Assembly: GCA_031287735.1 (NCBI GenBank)
Contig: JAITSO010000004.1
Coordinates: forward strand, 1-42,378
Source: Elusimicrobiota bacterium
GTDB taxonomy: Bacteria > Elusimicrobiota > Endomicrobiia > Endomicrobiales > Endomicrobiaceae
Direction: 5' to 3'
Length of the DNA: 42,378 bases
The notes under the pieces are model-generated. The model saw only the letters and a program-made list of their open reading frames with translations. It was not told the origin of the DNA and did no database searches. The translations under genes were made by a program, and so were the position numbers. Positions 1 through 15,000 of this stretch are shown here, piece by piece. Position 1 is the first letter of the stretch. Each line of letters begins with the position of its first letter.

Positions 1-3000
1 AACTATTTTGCGAGCTGGAGTATCATAATTAGATTGATAAGATGTTTCCATCCGTACACGATTGTCTTGAGTGATACTATTCAAACATTTTTCAACGAAA
101 TGAGTTTTTATTAAATTGGAAATTGGTGTTCCTGTGCAGTTTTCTTTCAATAACTTAAATAAATCTTGAACTGCATTGAAATCTGAACTACCTTTTGTAG
201 GAGTTAGCATAGAATCTAATGCATCCATAACTTCAGCGTAAACTTCAATTTCAGTTTGCATTGTTTTATCGGTTTTCTTTTGTAAATTTTGGATATCAGC
301 TTTTAATTTTTGCAGATTTTCGCGTTTACAAAAGAGTTTCGCAGCTTCTTTTTGAATTAAGTCACTTTCTCTTTCATTATCAAAAAATTCATATACTTGA
401 ATATCTGTAAGCGAATAATAACCAAATTCATTATCTCTTGAGTTAAAGAATGGTCTAATCAACCAATAAGCTGATGAACGCTCATAACCAAAAAATTTAA
501 ACACTACATCTATAAGTGAACATATAGAAAGAGGAATTTGCAAAAGTGCCATAAGAAAAGCTTTTCCATAAAAAGCCCACCAATTATAACTATCTATAGA
601 ACCATCTTTTCTAATAAACGCTCCGTACGCATTTTTACCATTCATCCACGCTGCAGCTACAATTACGTATATTAAATCAGCCACTATATAAAGAACTAAC
701 ATAAACACTGAAAACCCAGTAGTAAGAGCTGTTAAAACACCAAAAATCATCAATGCAAGACCACCAGAAGTATAATTCCATCTACCCCACTTCGCTGGTA
801 ATTCATCATATCTTACCTTTGCAAGTGCTCCACCGCCACCTTCTTCGTTTGTTTTTTCTTTAAAAGTTCCACCAAAAGCATAGTAATCGTTACCAGCACT
901 TATCACACCAGCGGCTTGTAAAACTTGAGTATTTCCCCAAAAAGGTATTCCTAAAAATAAAAATTTTAACCCTTTTAGAAATCCTTTAAAGAAATCTCCT
1001 TCTTTTCTAATCATATCTACAAAAACTGAAGCTGAAGAACTTTGAGAAAGGATAAGTATTAAGGAAAGAACAAACCAGAAAGGAGTTGCAAAAGTAAACC
1101 CTGAAAAAAACATCAAAAGTCTTAAAAAAGTAGATAAAACTAAAGCCATAACAGGTGAAGCTTCGTAATGCATTGAAAACATATGGTTTGCAAATTTTCT
1201 ATCCCAACCAATTTGTTCAGCGGTTTCATCCAAAAATTCATTGCTGTCTTGATCAATTCCATCCATAATTTCCATATCATATCTTGTTACATTCTCACCA
1301 TAACGCATTTCAGTGTACCCAATTTTAGAATAAGGTCTACCCCAAACTGTTTTCATTATTGTGGAATGTATTCCGCGAGGAACTGATTTTCCTAGCTGTC
1401 TACCTTGATTATAATAATGCTGCTGCAAAAATACCGCAAAAGAATCTTCACCAGTTGTATACACAGAAGCAATAGCTCGCTTCGAACCAAATTCTTTTCC
1501 ATATCCAGATACATTCTGAGAGCCAGACTGAACAAACCCAGTAAACTGTTGCTGAGCGCTTCCATATAAAAAACCTTGAACATTTAGAGGATCACCATTT
1601 TGATCAAGAGCAACCGAATCGGTAGTCATGTTCATATTCATAACAACAGTTCCTTTTTCCTGTATCTCATTCCACATAGTCTGCATAGCGTAAATGTGCA
1701 GTTCTTCACTGCCAACAAGCATCGCCGTGTGAGCATCTCTGTTATCTGTAACTTCTCCTAGTTGTTCAAAATTTTCTGCCTGACCAAATGTCTTTCCGCC
1801 ACCTGCAAAATCATTATAACTTATCGTTTTAACCTTATTAATGTTGTTTATGTCTGAAGCATCTGTAGGAATTTTCTCAGATACTGCACCACGTGAGTGA
1901 ACTCCCAAATCTATATCGTAAAAATAAGACAAGTACATAGAAGAAGCGACTAATGAAAAATCATTCCAAGATGGCACGTAATTGTTTCTAACCATTTCAT
2001 CTATGAGTGATAAATTATTTAATCTCCAATCTTCATATTTTTTACCAAATGATTTTAATGTATAGTTTTTGTTATAAGCGACAGCATAAGTAGCGATATT
2101 AGTTTGAGGGTCTATAGTTTCTATCACAATACCATCATCAACTAAACTTTTTATAGTTGCAATAGCAACATTTTTAGCCTCAACACTAGCACTACTACTC
2201 TTACTTAAAGAACTTAACTGCTCTACAAATTTATTTAAAGGTCTAAAATCAGACAAAGTAGAATCTTTTCCGAACCCTGCTGAAACCAAAGACACTTCAA
2301 CTTCAACTTTCCAATCAGACATTATTGGCCTTAATTTCGCTGCAGCTCTGCTTTTGTAAAATTCATATTTATTTTTAAAGTAAATTTCTTGATTAGATAG
2401 AGAAGCTGCCGCATTTGCATCATTTTGCTTATCAGAAATAACACGATAAGCCTCTTCCATAGAACCTCTGTTAGCAGGGTTTGCAAATATATTGTCTAAA
2501 GCCAAAACATATTCAAAATCTCCCAATTCTGTAGCTATAGCTCTTTGCATTTGGTATTGAGAAGACGCCATGCTTTGATATACCGGAACTTCACTCCAAA
2601 CTGCCGTGCTTGCAAAATTTTCTACTACAACGCTTATTTTGGCAAGTACATTTTTTGCGTTTGCGTCTGATAATTTAGGAATTGCTATATAATCTGTTTC
2701 TTTTAAGCTGGATAGTTTATTTATAAAGTTTTCTAATGCAGTAGAATCAGATGTAGAGCTAATTGCAGATTTGTTGTTTTCCCAAATATTTTTTATGTCA
2801 TGTTTTACTTGTGCCCAACGACTTTCTTGAGTTCTTGCATACTTACCAAGCAGATTTCCGCCTCTGTCGTAAGTGCCAGTTATAGCATTTCCCTTGTCGT
2901 CATATGCGCTTTTAGAAAGCATCCTATCCATCGTTACGATGTTAACTTCACCACCCCGCTGAACCAAAATATCTGATACTGGCATACTCATCGTGCTACC

Positions 3001-6000
3001 GTAATCTGTTCTACTGCTAAATTTAAACAAACTATCCATAGCATTATTTATAGCTTCTTCTGCCATAGTGCTTCCAAACGGTGTAAATCTCTCGCCTCTG
3101 TCAAAAACATCTGATTTCCACTCATCAAGCAGTTGACCATCTTCAACACCGGGTTGTTGCAAATAGACATTTTTAGCAAAATCTACTCTTTCTTCATGTT
3201 TTCCCTTAATATTTGTATTTTCCAAAACTATGCTTGTAACCCAAACAAAACGTTCGCGAGCATTTATGTAACCTTTCGAGAAAAGTTCGTTTACAGTTCT
3301 TATCATATAGTTTGAAACTGTTGCGTTATTAGGTAACAAAAGACCTCTCTTTTCTTCATCAATTAAATTTCTAAACTTATCTTGATTATCTTTTGCTTTT
3401 ATCGACTCTGTTATCGTTTGAGCATGCATACCTGCACCGTCTTTATCTGCACCTGCTTTAGTAGCAATTCTTATATCCCAATTTTTCTTAGATAAAACTG
3501 ACCCAGATATTATGAGGAAAAGTGCAGCAGCTATTATGCCTACAATTGATATCCATAAAGCTGCAGCAATAAGCATGGGCGAGAGAATAGCTGCAAAAAT
3601 ATTTGTTACCACAATAACACCTATGAAAAACGCTAGCAAAAACCCGCCAGCGACAATCATGCCAGTAGCGTCTGTTGCTTTTTTATTCAAATTTCTTAGT
3701 TTAATGTTTTTAACAAGAAGCAAAATGCTCTTCAAAACTAAAGATACCATAAGTATCGCAAATCCAAGCACAGCCAAAGCAAATGTAAAAGTTGGCAACA
3801 CAAGACCAATAATTACACCTATTGCAGTAGAAAAAAACCCAACAATCATCAAAGCATTTATACCACTATCAAGAGTATCTATGATGTCGCCTCGCGTAAT
3901 TGCTTTATGAATATAAGAAATAATTAAAATTACAGCCGCAATTGCAGCACATATTATTCCTATGAACAAAACAGCTGGAATTCCCGCTATTGCAATACCA
4001 CCCATAACAAGACCACTGATACTTGCAGTAACTAAACATACAGCTGCTGCAAAAAATATCAATCCCCACTTTTGAATTTCTGTTGTAACTTTTCTGGTGT
4101 TGTAATCTGTAGAATCTTCCATTTCATATTCTTGTTTTTCCTTACCAGCACTTGCTACAACAAAATTATTTATAGCTGTAAGAGTAGAAGGTGCAACTAT
4201 AAGCCATAAAATAAACCCTGATACTATAGTAATAATAGGCCATAGCATAGCAAGAGGCGTTGCAGCAGATGCTATAGAAGCTATAGCCAAAGGCAAACTT
4301 TTAAAGAAAATTGTGCCTAAAAAACCACCCCATATAGCTCCGAAATAGACTATTGATTTGGTATAAGTCCACCTTGTACCACCAGGCTTTGCAACGTATA
4401 AATTGAAAAGCAAAAAAGTTGCTATAAGAACTACAAGCGCTCCTATCAATAATCCAGCACTTAAAGCCGCAGATAGTGCAAGAACATATGGCAAGATGAA
4501 CCCCGCTACAGCACCAAGTACAAGGACAATTAGACCCAAAAGCACAAAAATGCCCTTGCCAGATGTAAGTGATCTATCGCCTTCAGCGTGACCAGCTATA
4601 ACTTTTGGCAAAAACAAAATTAGCGCCAACATGATTCCACCTATAAAATAAGACATGTTAAGGAAAATAGATTGCAAAGCAATCGGTATAATCATATTTA
4701 ACACGCCAACATATGGAAATAAAAAGAAAAACACAGCAATAGCTAACATAAGGATTGTTATAAGCACAACAGCAAGTTTTTGCTGCCATGTGTTTATGCC
4801 CCAAAAATCCCAACTAAGCAATTTCATTATAAATGCACCAAGTGTATTTTCTAAGAAATGTTCTATTTTTGCAGGCATAAAAGAAGCCGCTACAGCTAAA
4901 ACAAACAACACGGGCGAAAGTATTAATGCTAGCAACAATTTAACAACCAGCTTTAAAAAAGCAAGTGCCACATCAGCTTTCGTTGTTTCAGGGTCACTTA
5001 CAACATCAATAAAACCTTGTACAAAATTGGATAAAAAACGCCACACAGGGTTATTAGTAAACAAATTCTTTAAAAACATTTTAAACAAAAACCCATAAAC
5101 GAGGTTGTATATAATATCGACAGCTAACAAAAGAGGTAGTGATAAGAAAATAAAAATAGCTAATAGTTTATTCAAAATGCCACTTTTATTCCAAGTTTTA
5201 ACGCCAATATCTAACATTCCTTTAGTAAGCAAAGCCTTAAATTCAAACTCGCTACCTTCTACAACTATAGATTTGTCATTTAATTTTTCATATATGCTTC
5301 TGTGCTTTCTCACGTTTTTCAGTTCTTTGTGTTCAACAGCATCCAAAGGAACCGACAACACCGCCGTATCTATAATGTTTTTAGTTGTCATATCACTTAT
5401 TTGTCCATTTTTAATTTTTTCCACAAAATCTCTAAATTGTTTAGGCGTTTCAAATGCTTTATCTAAATTATAAATTTTACCTTTATCATCAATAAAATTT
5501 TTAGAATTTCCCTGTGTGAAAGCATAAAGAAAATAATTATTATCGTAGAAACTATCGCAAAAATACTCAAAGACCTCGTCACTTAGCTGCGTAATATCTA
5601 TTTTTCCAGAATTTTTGTTTGCAATATCTCTTAATTGGGACATTTGTTGTTTCATTTCACTAAGAATTTCTTTTTTTTGTATATGTTCTATTGATATGAC
5701 ATTTCGCATATTTAAAAAATCTGCTTTCATAGATCGGCTTAATTTTAAAGTAGTGTACCTATCAAAATCTGCTTGAATTTGAGCAGCAGTTTTAAATAGC
5801 ACTAAATATGTGTTTTTTGTTGGGTCATTAACATCCTGATTTATAGCTCTATAATAGTTTGCACTATCTTTATATTCTGGAAACATTTCGTAAAAATCAT
5901 TATGTGCGTTATTGACATTCGTTAAAATTGAAAACACTTCTTCTGTTATCACAGCTTGCTTGGTGTTTTTGCTCTTATCTGCATTTTGGTTATTTTCTCT

Positions 6001-9000
6001 AATTTGAGATTTCAACTTGGATACATAATCATAATAATCAGCTATAGATTTCATCATATCAATGCGCCCGGACGAATCTATTGCCAATTTGCCAGCCTCT
6101 TGCAAAAATATTCTAACTTGTGGCATATAGATATCTGCTTCGCCGTAAGTCATACTGTAAATATTGAAATTGACATAATCTCTTGCAAGTAAAGATTTAC
6201 TAATGTCCTCCTGACTTCTACCATTTGTAGGTGAAAAATCACTGATTATTTCTGAAAAAAAGTTCATCCAGTTTTCGTCTGTCATCCTATCTGCAAAACT
6301 ATCTTGTGCTTGTCTTCTTGTGTTATTGCTTATCTCTCTTTGATTTTCTAAAAGCATCATTTGTTTCATTTTTAATACACGATAAGTGCTGTCTATCATT
6401 TCAGATATTGCATATTGTGCATCGTCTGTAGTTAAAAAATCACTATTATCAGTTGGAAGTTTTGTTCTATTCATGATTTTGTTGATTTGGACAGTCAAAT
6501 TCATAAGAGCAGACCAATCTATAGACATAGCACCAAGAGATGGATTCATAGCCAACATGTCTAATATTCTTTGTTGCTGAGCCGGACTGCTATTTGAAAA
6601 AACAGTAGAGCTCAAAATATTGTTTTTATTTGCAATAACGCTTGAAGGATTGAATTGTAAAAATTCCGATATGATTTTTTCCCTAAAAGTTATTGGATTT
6701 GACTGAATAGGTGCATCTGGTTGGTCTATCATAATTTCTTTTGTTTGTTCATTGATAGACAATTTCATAGGGTTTCTAACAAGCGTGGCGACAACAGTTT
6801 TAGTAATGTCATTTAATTTCTGTTCTAGTATGTTTTTACCCTTGGCGTATTCAGGATTTATAAAACTTAAATCTGAAAATACCACCGGAAACATATCTTT
6901 CATGTCGCTATATTCTTTCATCACAATTGTGTGTTTAACAACTGATTCGAAAAAATCATTAAAATTTTGGCTTTGAGTAAGTTCTAAAACTAAAGTGCTG
7001 TCATTAGCATAACCATCCAATAAACCTAAATCTGCTATGCGTTTTAATACCATCATTTTATCTGTAGGTGCAGTAATTGATTGCGTTTTTATGATGTTTG
7101 CAAGCATATCAGCCACATTCGCATTGCCTTTTGCACCTTCTTCAATTGTTTTTTGGAAAAGATCAAGAGTTCTTTTTTCAACTTCAGCCATCAAAGAGAT
7201 TTTTAACTGTCTCAAAATATAAACATCATTATTTTTATCAATTTCAGAAGCACTATTAACTATATTTTCTATTATAGATTGCATATTTTCATCAGTAAAG
7301 GTGTATTTATAAAAATCATCAACATCGTTATCGTTGGTTATATCTAGTGGAGATATAATACTTGCATCGTTTGGGTCTTGCCGATTGATTCTAGAAAATG
7401 TTTCATTTAGTATTTTGATATGTCTAATTGAAGCAACTATTCCCTCAAAATCTTTATTAGTGCGTAAAGATTGAAAATCTACAGGGTTTATTGTTCTTGA
7501 ATTTGCAAAATCAAGGAAATGAAATTTGTCGTTATCTAATTTTGTGTCTTTTAACTCTTGAGCTTGGCTGCTATTGTCTGTTCCTACAACGCCTCCGTCT
7601 CTTTCTAATTTTTTATTGATACCGTTACCAAGAACAACACGATCTTGCATAAAAAAATCTACAAGCTGTTTACCTAAAGATTGGTCAACATCATAACTTG
7701 TAAGGCTTACGTTCACATTTTTAGGAATTTCTTTTCTTTCGGATATGGTTTCACTGCGTTGGGCAATTCTTTCACTTATATTATTAGCTATTTTTTTGAT
7801 ACGTTTTTCATACTTTTCTGTTTCTTCGTTTTCTTCTGGGTTAACTTGTTGACGCACTTGCAGTTCTATCAATTCTTTCGTTATAACCATTGATGGTGAA
7901 AGTGCAGACATATCGTCTAATAGAGACTCTATTTCTTCTTCTTCTTGAGAATCGGCTGTTTTTAACTTACGAGCTGCTTTTCTCTTGCTTTTACGTTTTC
8001 CTATTGCTGCTTTAACAATAGCTGCAATCATAGCAATAGGAGCACCTACCGTAAGTGCAACAGCAGCAGGAGTATTCATACCTTGCAACAAAATATATTT
8101 TGCAACTTGCGAATCTAAATCTGCCACAACTTCATTGCAAGATCTTGCTGTTCGTTTGTCTGGATCAGCATCGTTTGGATTGAAAGGATCAACTGGCCAC
8201 ACAGAACCCATATAATCAATTTCAATATACAGCTTACCACGCTCCACTATGTTCCCATCCTTATCTTTTACATCTGCATAGACCAATTTAACTTTATACC
8301 CTTTTCCTGCAGCAACTTCTAACGAAGAAAATATTGTTTTTATATTTTCAGCATTGACATAACGAGCAATTTGACCAGAAAGAGACCCATCTAAATAAAA
8401 CGGAGGAAGACGCACAGGATTTCCCCACTTATGACCTTTATCCCACACTTCTACTACTAAATAACCATCTACTAACAAATACTCAACTTCAAAACCGCTA
8501 TTTTTTAAATCAGCCGCCATGTTGAAAAGATATTCAGCTTTTTCTACATTAAAATTAGGTTTGCCGTTTTTATCCCAAGTAATAGGAAAATTTACAGTTG
8601 TTCCATCTTTTGTCATAGAAACTATGTAGTTTTTCCCATCATTTTTTATAGATACATCATAACCGGATTGTTCAAGTGTGTCCCAAACTTTCATAACTTC
8701 TAAAAGTGCTTCACCATTAAAAACATTCCCATCTGCATTAAAAACATAAATATCGTCTAATACATTTCCATCTTTGCTAGTAATAGTTGCTATTAAATGT
8801 TTTTTACCATTCACATAAACGTTTTTAAACTCTATTTTGCAACCTGCAGCTTCAAAATCAGATTTTAATTTATACATTTTATCTATAGCATCAATATTAA
8901 AATCTTCTATAATTTTGCCACTTTCATCAAACGGATATATTGTTAATGTTGTTTTTCCATCTTTGCTAATGGTAATACTTAAAACACCATCTTCTATAGT

Positions 9001-12000
9001 AGTAGTTACATTGTAACCCAACTTCTCAAAAGCTTGCTTTGTAGAGTATATGTGTTTTACATTTGCTACAAAATTTTTGTCTATCTTACCGTCTGATTTA
9101 AACGGTGCAAAACGGGATGTTGAAGTATTTCCGTTTGAATCTTTTGAGGTAATTTCGAAAAACAAATTGCCACCGTCTGTTACTATTTTTACATTTTCTA
9201 CACCAGTCATTTTTAACAGCTCACTGTAAAAATCTCTCAAAAGTGCTATGTCGTTAGAGTTTACGTTTGATACTTCACCAGTTTTTTCATCAAATTCAGG
9301 GTACAACTTCATATTAAACCCATTCGCATCTGTAACTTCAACGTAGAGATAATTTCCTATAACTTTTCCATCACTATCTTTTATTTCTTCAGTTCCGATA
9401 TTTATGTTGCTAAAGTCAAGGTCTGATAGACTTTTCCAAAATTCAATCACCCCACGCGTATTATTAACAAAATTCTTATTAAATTGACCGTTTGAATCAA
9501 AAGGATAAAAGTCAGAAGTAATGGTTTTTCCTTTGCTGTCAGTTGCTGTAACCCTAAAAACCATATTGCCGGTTTTATCTTCAGTTATTATTACATTTCC
9601 TTCTCCATATATAGACGTCAATGCATTATAAGCACCAAAAATATTTGTCAGGTTTTCCAACGTCTTTTCTTGATCTTTTACAGCACCGGTTTTTTCATCA
9701 AATTGAGGATATATATCCATAGCAAATCCAGCAGGTCCTGTTACTTCAAAATACGAAAAATACTCTTTAACATCTTTGCCGTTTTTGTTCACAATAACTT
9801 CTTTTGTCTTGGGAGTTACAGTTAAACCTAAAAAATCAGCAGAATCTGAAATACTTACCCAAAAAGAAAAGAACGATTGAACATCCCGAACAAAATTTTC
9901 GTTTAATGTACCAGAAGAATCGTAAGGATAAACAGTTTGAGTTAGTTTGTTGCCTCTATTATCTGTAGCTGTAATTTTAATATATATTCCATTGTCATCA
10001 TTTCCCATTATTACATTGGCAGAACCATAAATATCGCACAAAATTTTGTACATAGAATGAATTTGAGCTGTTTCTGAAATTAATTTTTCCAAATTGTTAG
10101 CAAGTATATTGCCGTTTGCGTCATATTGAGGATATATTTTAAGAACTGTTCCATCTTTAGTAGTAAACTCAAAATAAAAATTATAACCTACAACTTTACC
10201 GTCTTTGTCTGTTACTTCTTCTGTTTTGGGTTCAACGTTATAACCCAAATCTGAAAGCATACTCCAAGTGCTAATTATAGAATTTACGTTAGCTACAAAA
10301 TTTACATTGAGACTACCATCTGATTTGTAAGGATAAAATTCTTTGCTTTTTCCATCTTTAGTTGTAATTTTAAAAACCATATACCCGTTTTTGTCTTCAG
10401 TCAGCTCTACTTTTGCACCGTTTTTAGAATATATGTCATAGAGTTGATCATAAAAAGATTTGATCGCTGCCATGTCTTTTATTAATTTATCTGTTGCTGC
10501 TTCGTTTATTTTGCCGTTTTCGTCAAATTGTGGGTACAAATCATATGCAAAATCATTGGGACCTGTAATTTTAAAATACACGTAATAGCTTACTTTTCCA
10601 GTTTTTTCGTCAATGATTTTCTTTGATTCTATAGCCACATCTGACATACCAAGCACTAAAAGCACATCACGAAAATCAAGCAACGCACAAGCATTAGTTG
10701 CAAAATTTTCATTAAATTTGCCGTTTATATCGTAAGGGTAAAAATCATAAATTTTCCCGTCTTTTGTAGTAATCCTAACAATCATATTTTGATTAGCGTC
10801 GCTTGTTAGAATTACACTGCCACCATCTTTACCGTATATCGATTTCAAAAACTGAAAAGACTTTTGTAGTTTTTGTATAGATGAAGCGTCAATATCTGCA
10901 ATATTACCGTTTTTGTCAAACGGGTATATGTTCATTGAAAAACCTTCATTGTCGTTTATTTCAAAATACAAAATCTGCTTTTCTTGACCTGTAGCCACAT
11001 CTGTACCCGTTTCTGTGTGCAATGTCACATCATAACCCGCGTCTAAAAAAGTTTGCCAAACGTTAAATACATGACCTATGTTTTCTATAAAATTTTTATC
11101 AATCCGACCGTTTTTGTCATAAGGATAAAAATTATCACTTTTGCTACCACTTGTAACTCTAAAATATACGTATTTATTCTCATCTGCCTCCATTTTCACA
11201 TTTTCAGCTCCATATATAGACGCTAACTGTGTGAAAAAATCGTGCATTAAATTTGAACTATTTATCAACCTTTTTGCAGCTTCTACATCTATGTTGCCGT
11301 TTTCGTCATATTCAATATATGTTTTAGTTTTAAAATCCTTGTCTCCTGTAACCTCTAAGCAGCTATTGCGTCCTATAACTTTACCATTGCTATCAAGCAC
11401 ATCTTCCATAATGAAATTTACGGAATAACCTTCATCCATCAGCGAATCGCAAAGAGAAAATGTTGAATCTATTTTATTAAAAAGATTTTTATCTAGGTTA
11501 CCGTTTGAATCGTATGGATAAAAGCTGCAAGTTACACCGTATCTAGTGATTTTAAACAACAAATTGCCATTCGAATCTGTCTCTACTTTTACATTGTCTT
11601 CACCATATATAGACATCAACTGCAAAAAAACATTACGCAATTTGAGCGAATCTGTAACTTTTGTGAGGTCAGAAGGTGTCCCATCTTCTTGAAAAGGATA
11701 AAAATTAATGTAATCACCGGTATAAACGTCTCTAACTTCAAAGAAAATATACCCTTCTTTATCTGTTCTTCCTGTAACAGAAGCATTTTCAATATCAGCC
11801 AGAAAAAAGTAAGCTTCAAAAATAGTATCTATTGTAAAAACATCAACATCGTTTAGTTCTCCTTCTGTGCTGTAAACTGGCACCATAGGGAAAGATACTC
11901 CGTCTTTAGTTAAAACATAAAAAGCTCTGCCATTAATCTCTGCAACTTCAACTTGATATCCCGCATTTTGCAATTTTTCAATTTGAGCACTCACCTCTTC

Positions 12001-15000
12001 TGGAACTTCTTCTATAATTATTCCGTTCGCATAATCCTCAAAACCAGGCATTATGATAGAACCAGCACTTACAAGATTAGTAGCAACCTTATTGGCTAAA
12101 TTGCTAACGTTTGTATTTGGCATGCTAGCAGCACTAAAAGCCTGACTACAAGAATAACCAACTACTTTATTTACAGCAATTCCATTTACAGCAATCGCTC
12201 CATCAAAAGCTTCATCAACCACTTCGTACATGCTTTGTTCTTCGTATTCTTTAATTTCTTTTGTTCCATCTTTAGTTTCTATAACCACGATTCCTTTGTT
12301 TTTATCTATAACATCTATCAATTCTTCTACTGTTGACGGTGCATTTTCTCCATAATTCATTTGCAACCATTCTAATACAGGCTCCAACTGATCTTTTAGT
12401 CTGTCACTTTCCTCTTTAGAAATTCCAGTAATGCGCTCTTTTAGAGACACATATTCTTGCTGCTCTTTTTCTCCTTGGTGTTCTTGTATGTCTACATCAT
12501 CACTTGAAGCGTTAAGCGGTTCTAATATAGCACTTATAAAATCACTTATTGCTACGTCTACTGTTTTGCCGTCAATTAACAATTGACCGTAACTATCGAC
12601 AACAACACTTCTAACTTTACCGTCTATTTTAGCCATACTATTTGCTATATCTTGACCAACTTTCATGCTTTCATTTAGTGTTTGCTGACTTTTTCCCATA
12701 TCTGCCATTTTCATAAAAACCTGCGTAGACGAATTTACCGTTTGGCTTAAATCTGAAGTTGCGTTTTTAAACACATCAAACAACGAAAGCAACCACATAA
12801 CAAAAGCCACAAAAATTGCTACTGCTACTGCTACAACTACCAACTGCCAAGACAATACAAAAAAACCTAACATATAAAGACCATATACTGCCATTCCTAT
12901 CACAAATATTGCAGCTACTAACATCTCAGAAAAATGCTTTACGCTGTGCAAAGTAGTTTTTGAACGTGTTTTATACCAATCATAAATTTTTGCAAATGTA
13001 GCAATTATCGCAAAACCAATGATAACAACTGCAGATATCATCTTTGCTGCTAATGCTGTAAATACTATCACCTGAAATGCAAACAACCCAAAAAGCAATG
13101 CTCCTACCACTACACCTATTAAAAATCCCCAATTATCTCTTGATCTCAAGCTTTCCCAAACACTTTTTGTATTTCCGCGTATGTATGAAGTTATCCATTT
13201 TATCAAAGCAACTATGCCCACAAATGCTATTCCAAGCAAACAGCCTATCGGACCTAGCAAAACTACTGGAACAATAAATGCAACTCCGGCTAAAAGTCCA
13301 AAAATAATGCCGGAGCCCCACCTCTGAAATTCACTGCTATGCGGCGACACTTTTTTGTTTTTAAAAGCTTTCCAGTTCTTGGCCACCAAAATAATTCCAC
13401 AAACTATAGATATGAATGCGAGAACCAATCCTATAGCTAACGCAAATACCATAAACTGTGGAACTATCAATGCTACCGCCATCATCAATAAGCCTGAAAT
13501 AAAACCAGCTTTTGATACAGCCGATAATAATCTGTTTGATGAAGCAGACGTTGCACTTGCAGCTCTTGTGGCAGTTGGAGAATTGTTATATATTTCTATG
13601 TTTTCATTATCTTGCTCACTTATAGCACTATCTACTCTTTTTACAGCTGAATTTATGAGTATCAGAGCCACTGCTATAACCACCAACAAAACGGCAAGAG
13701 CAATAAAATTTACTCCAGCTAGTGCTGTTGCAAAAAGTGTTATTCCGGTGGTTTGGATCAATCCAAAAAACCCAGATACTATTGCTGTTATCAAAATTGG
13801 ACCAAATTTTGTGATAAGAGTTAAAAATCCAGAGTACAACCAGTGAAGAAAATTAATAATATGTTGCCAAAAAGAAATGCTGTCTGCAGATTTGATAAGC
13901 TCACTTACTCTTTTTCTAGCTGCCGCTTCAGCTGTTGCTTGAGCTTGCGATTGTTCAAGTGATACTTGTTCACTTTGCTTCATTTCGTTCTCTATAACTT
14001 CGGTTATTTTTATATGTGCTAATTCTCCTAATCTTTCATACTTTAGTTTTATTTTCTTTGCTGATGCACTTATTTCGCCCAAACCAAGACCATATTTAGA
14101 AGCTGATGTTCCAAATTCATCCTTTACTTCTTGGTCTATTTTTTTAAGTTCTTCTAATGCTTCAATCCTTGCTTCCTGCATTGCATTGTAAAGTGATTCT
14201 CTCATCCTTTCTAATTCTTTAAGCCCAGCTTGATAGGCTATATCATCATTCATGTATCCATTTTTATTAATTCCTATCTTTATTATGTCGTCTTTGGATA
14301 GCTCTTTTTTAAACACTGACTTTTGCCAAGCTGTGCTAGATTCGTGAAATAATTGTGCATTGACATCAAATTGCTTCAAAATATCATTTTCTACCGTTTG
14401 CATTCTTATACCAGCAGTTTCAGAAGCTAATTCATCTTGTGCTGCTATTGTTCCTATTTGTTCAAGTATATCTAACCCAACATTTGAAACTTTCCGACGA
14501 TTAATATCATTATCGACAAAATCTTGAAATACTATTGAATACGCACCGTCTGTCCCAACTTCGCTACCTGTATTTCCTTGAGTGTAAACATCTTCTGTTT
14601 GGGTTGAATAGCTTTTTTTAAGTTTATCTACTAGATCTGAATTATTATCGTTTCTTTTTATTCCTTCCATAGAGTAATATTCTCTACTTATTCCTTCTTT
14701 TCCAGCACGTCCAACTCTTGTTTTTGTTTGATGTTTTGCTGCTGCATCTTGATTTTCAGGCATTGCGTTAAGCAAAAATGATACATTAACATCCACCCCA
14801 ACCTGCACAACACCTGTTGCAAATATCATTTTTCCATATTTTCCATTTTTTGCATCTGTGTTTATTCTTTCAACTTTTGAACTTATACTTGATGGATCGT
14901 CATGTGCTCCGTCTATAACTTCTATAGTTTCGTTCACTTGATTTTCTATTTGCTCTTGACTCCATTGCGGGTTAGCTTCTTTAAGCTGAGTTCTTAACCT

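Noticed and set aside
3512-5473. Open plus-strand frames opposite the giant gene (for example 3512-3910, 4655-5098, 5105-5473)
   Set aside because: They lie antisense to membrane helices of the giant frame, lack ribosome sites, and read as K/N/S/T/A-rich sequence without domains. Hydrophobic codons on one strand easily give open frames on the other.
8190-11960. CRISPR-like periodic array
   Set aside because: The period is about 200 bases, copies are diverged, and the period keeps a coding frame in protein repeats.
13355-13846. Plus-strand frame of 163 codons
   Set aside because: Antisense to membrane block 1 of the giant frame, no ribosome site and no motif.
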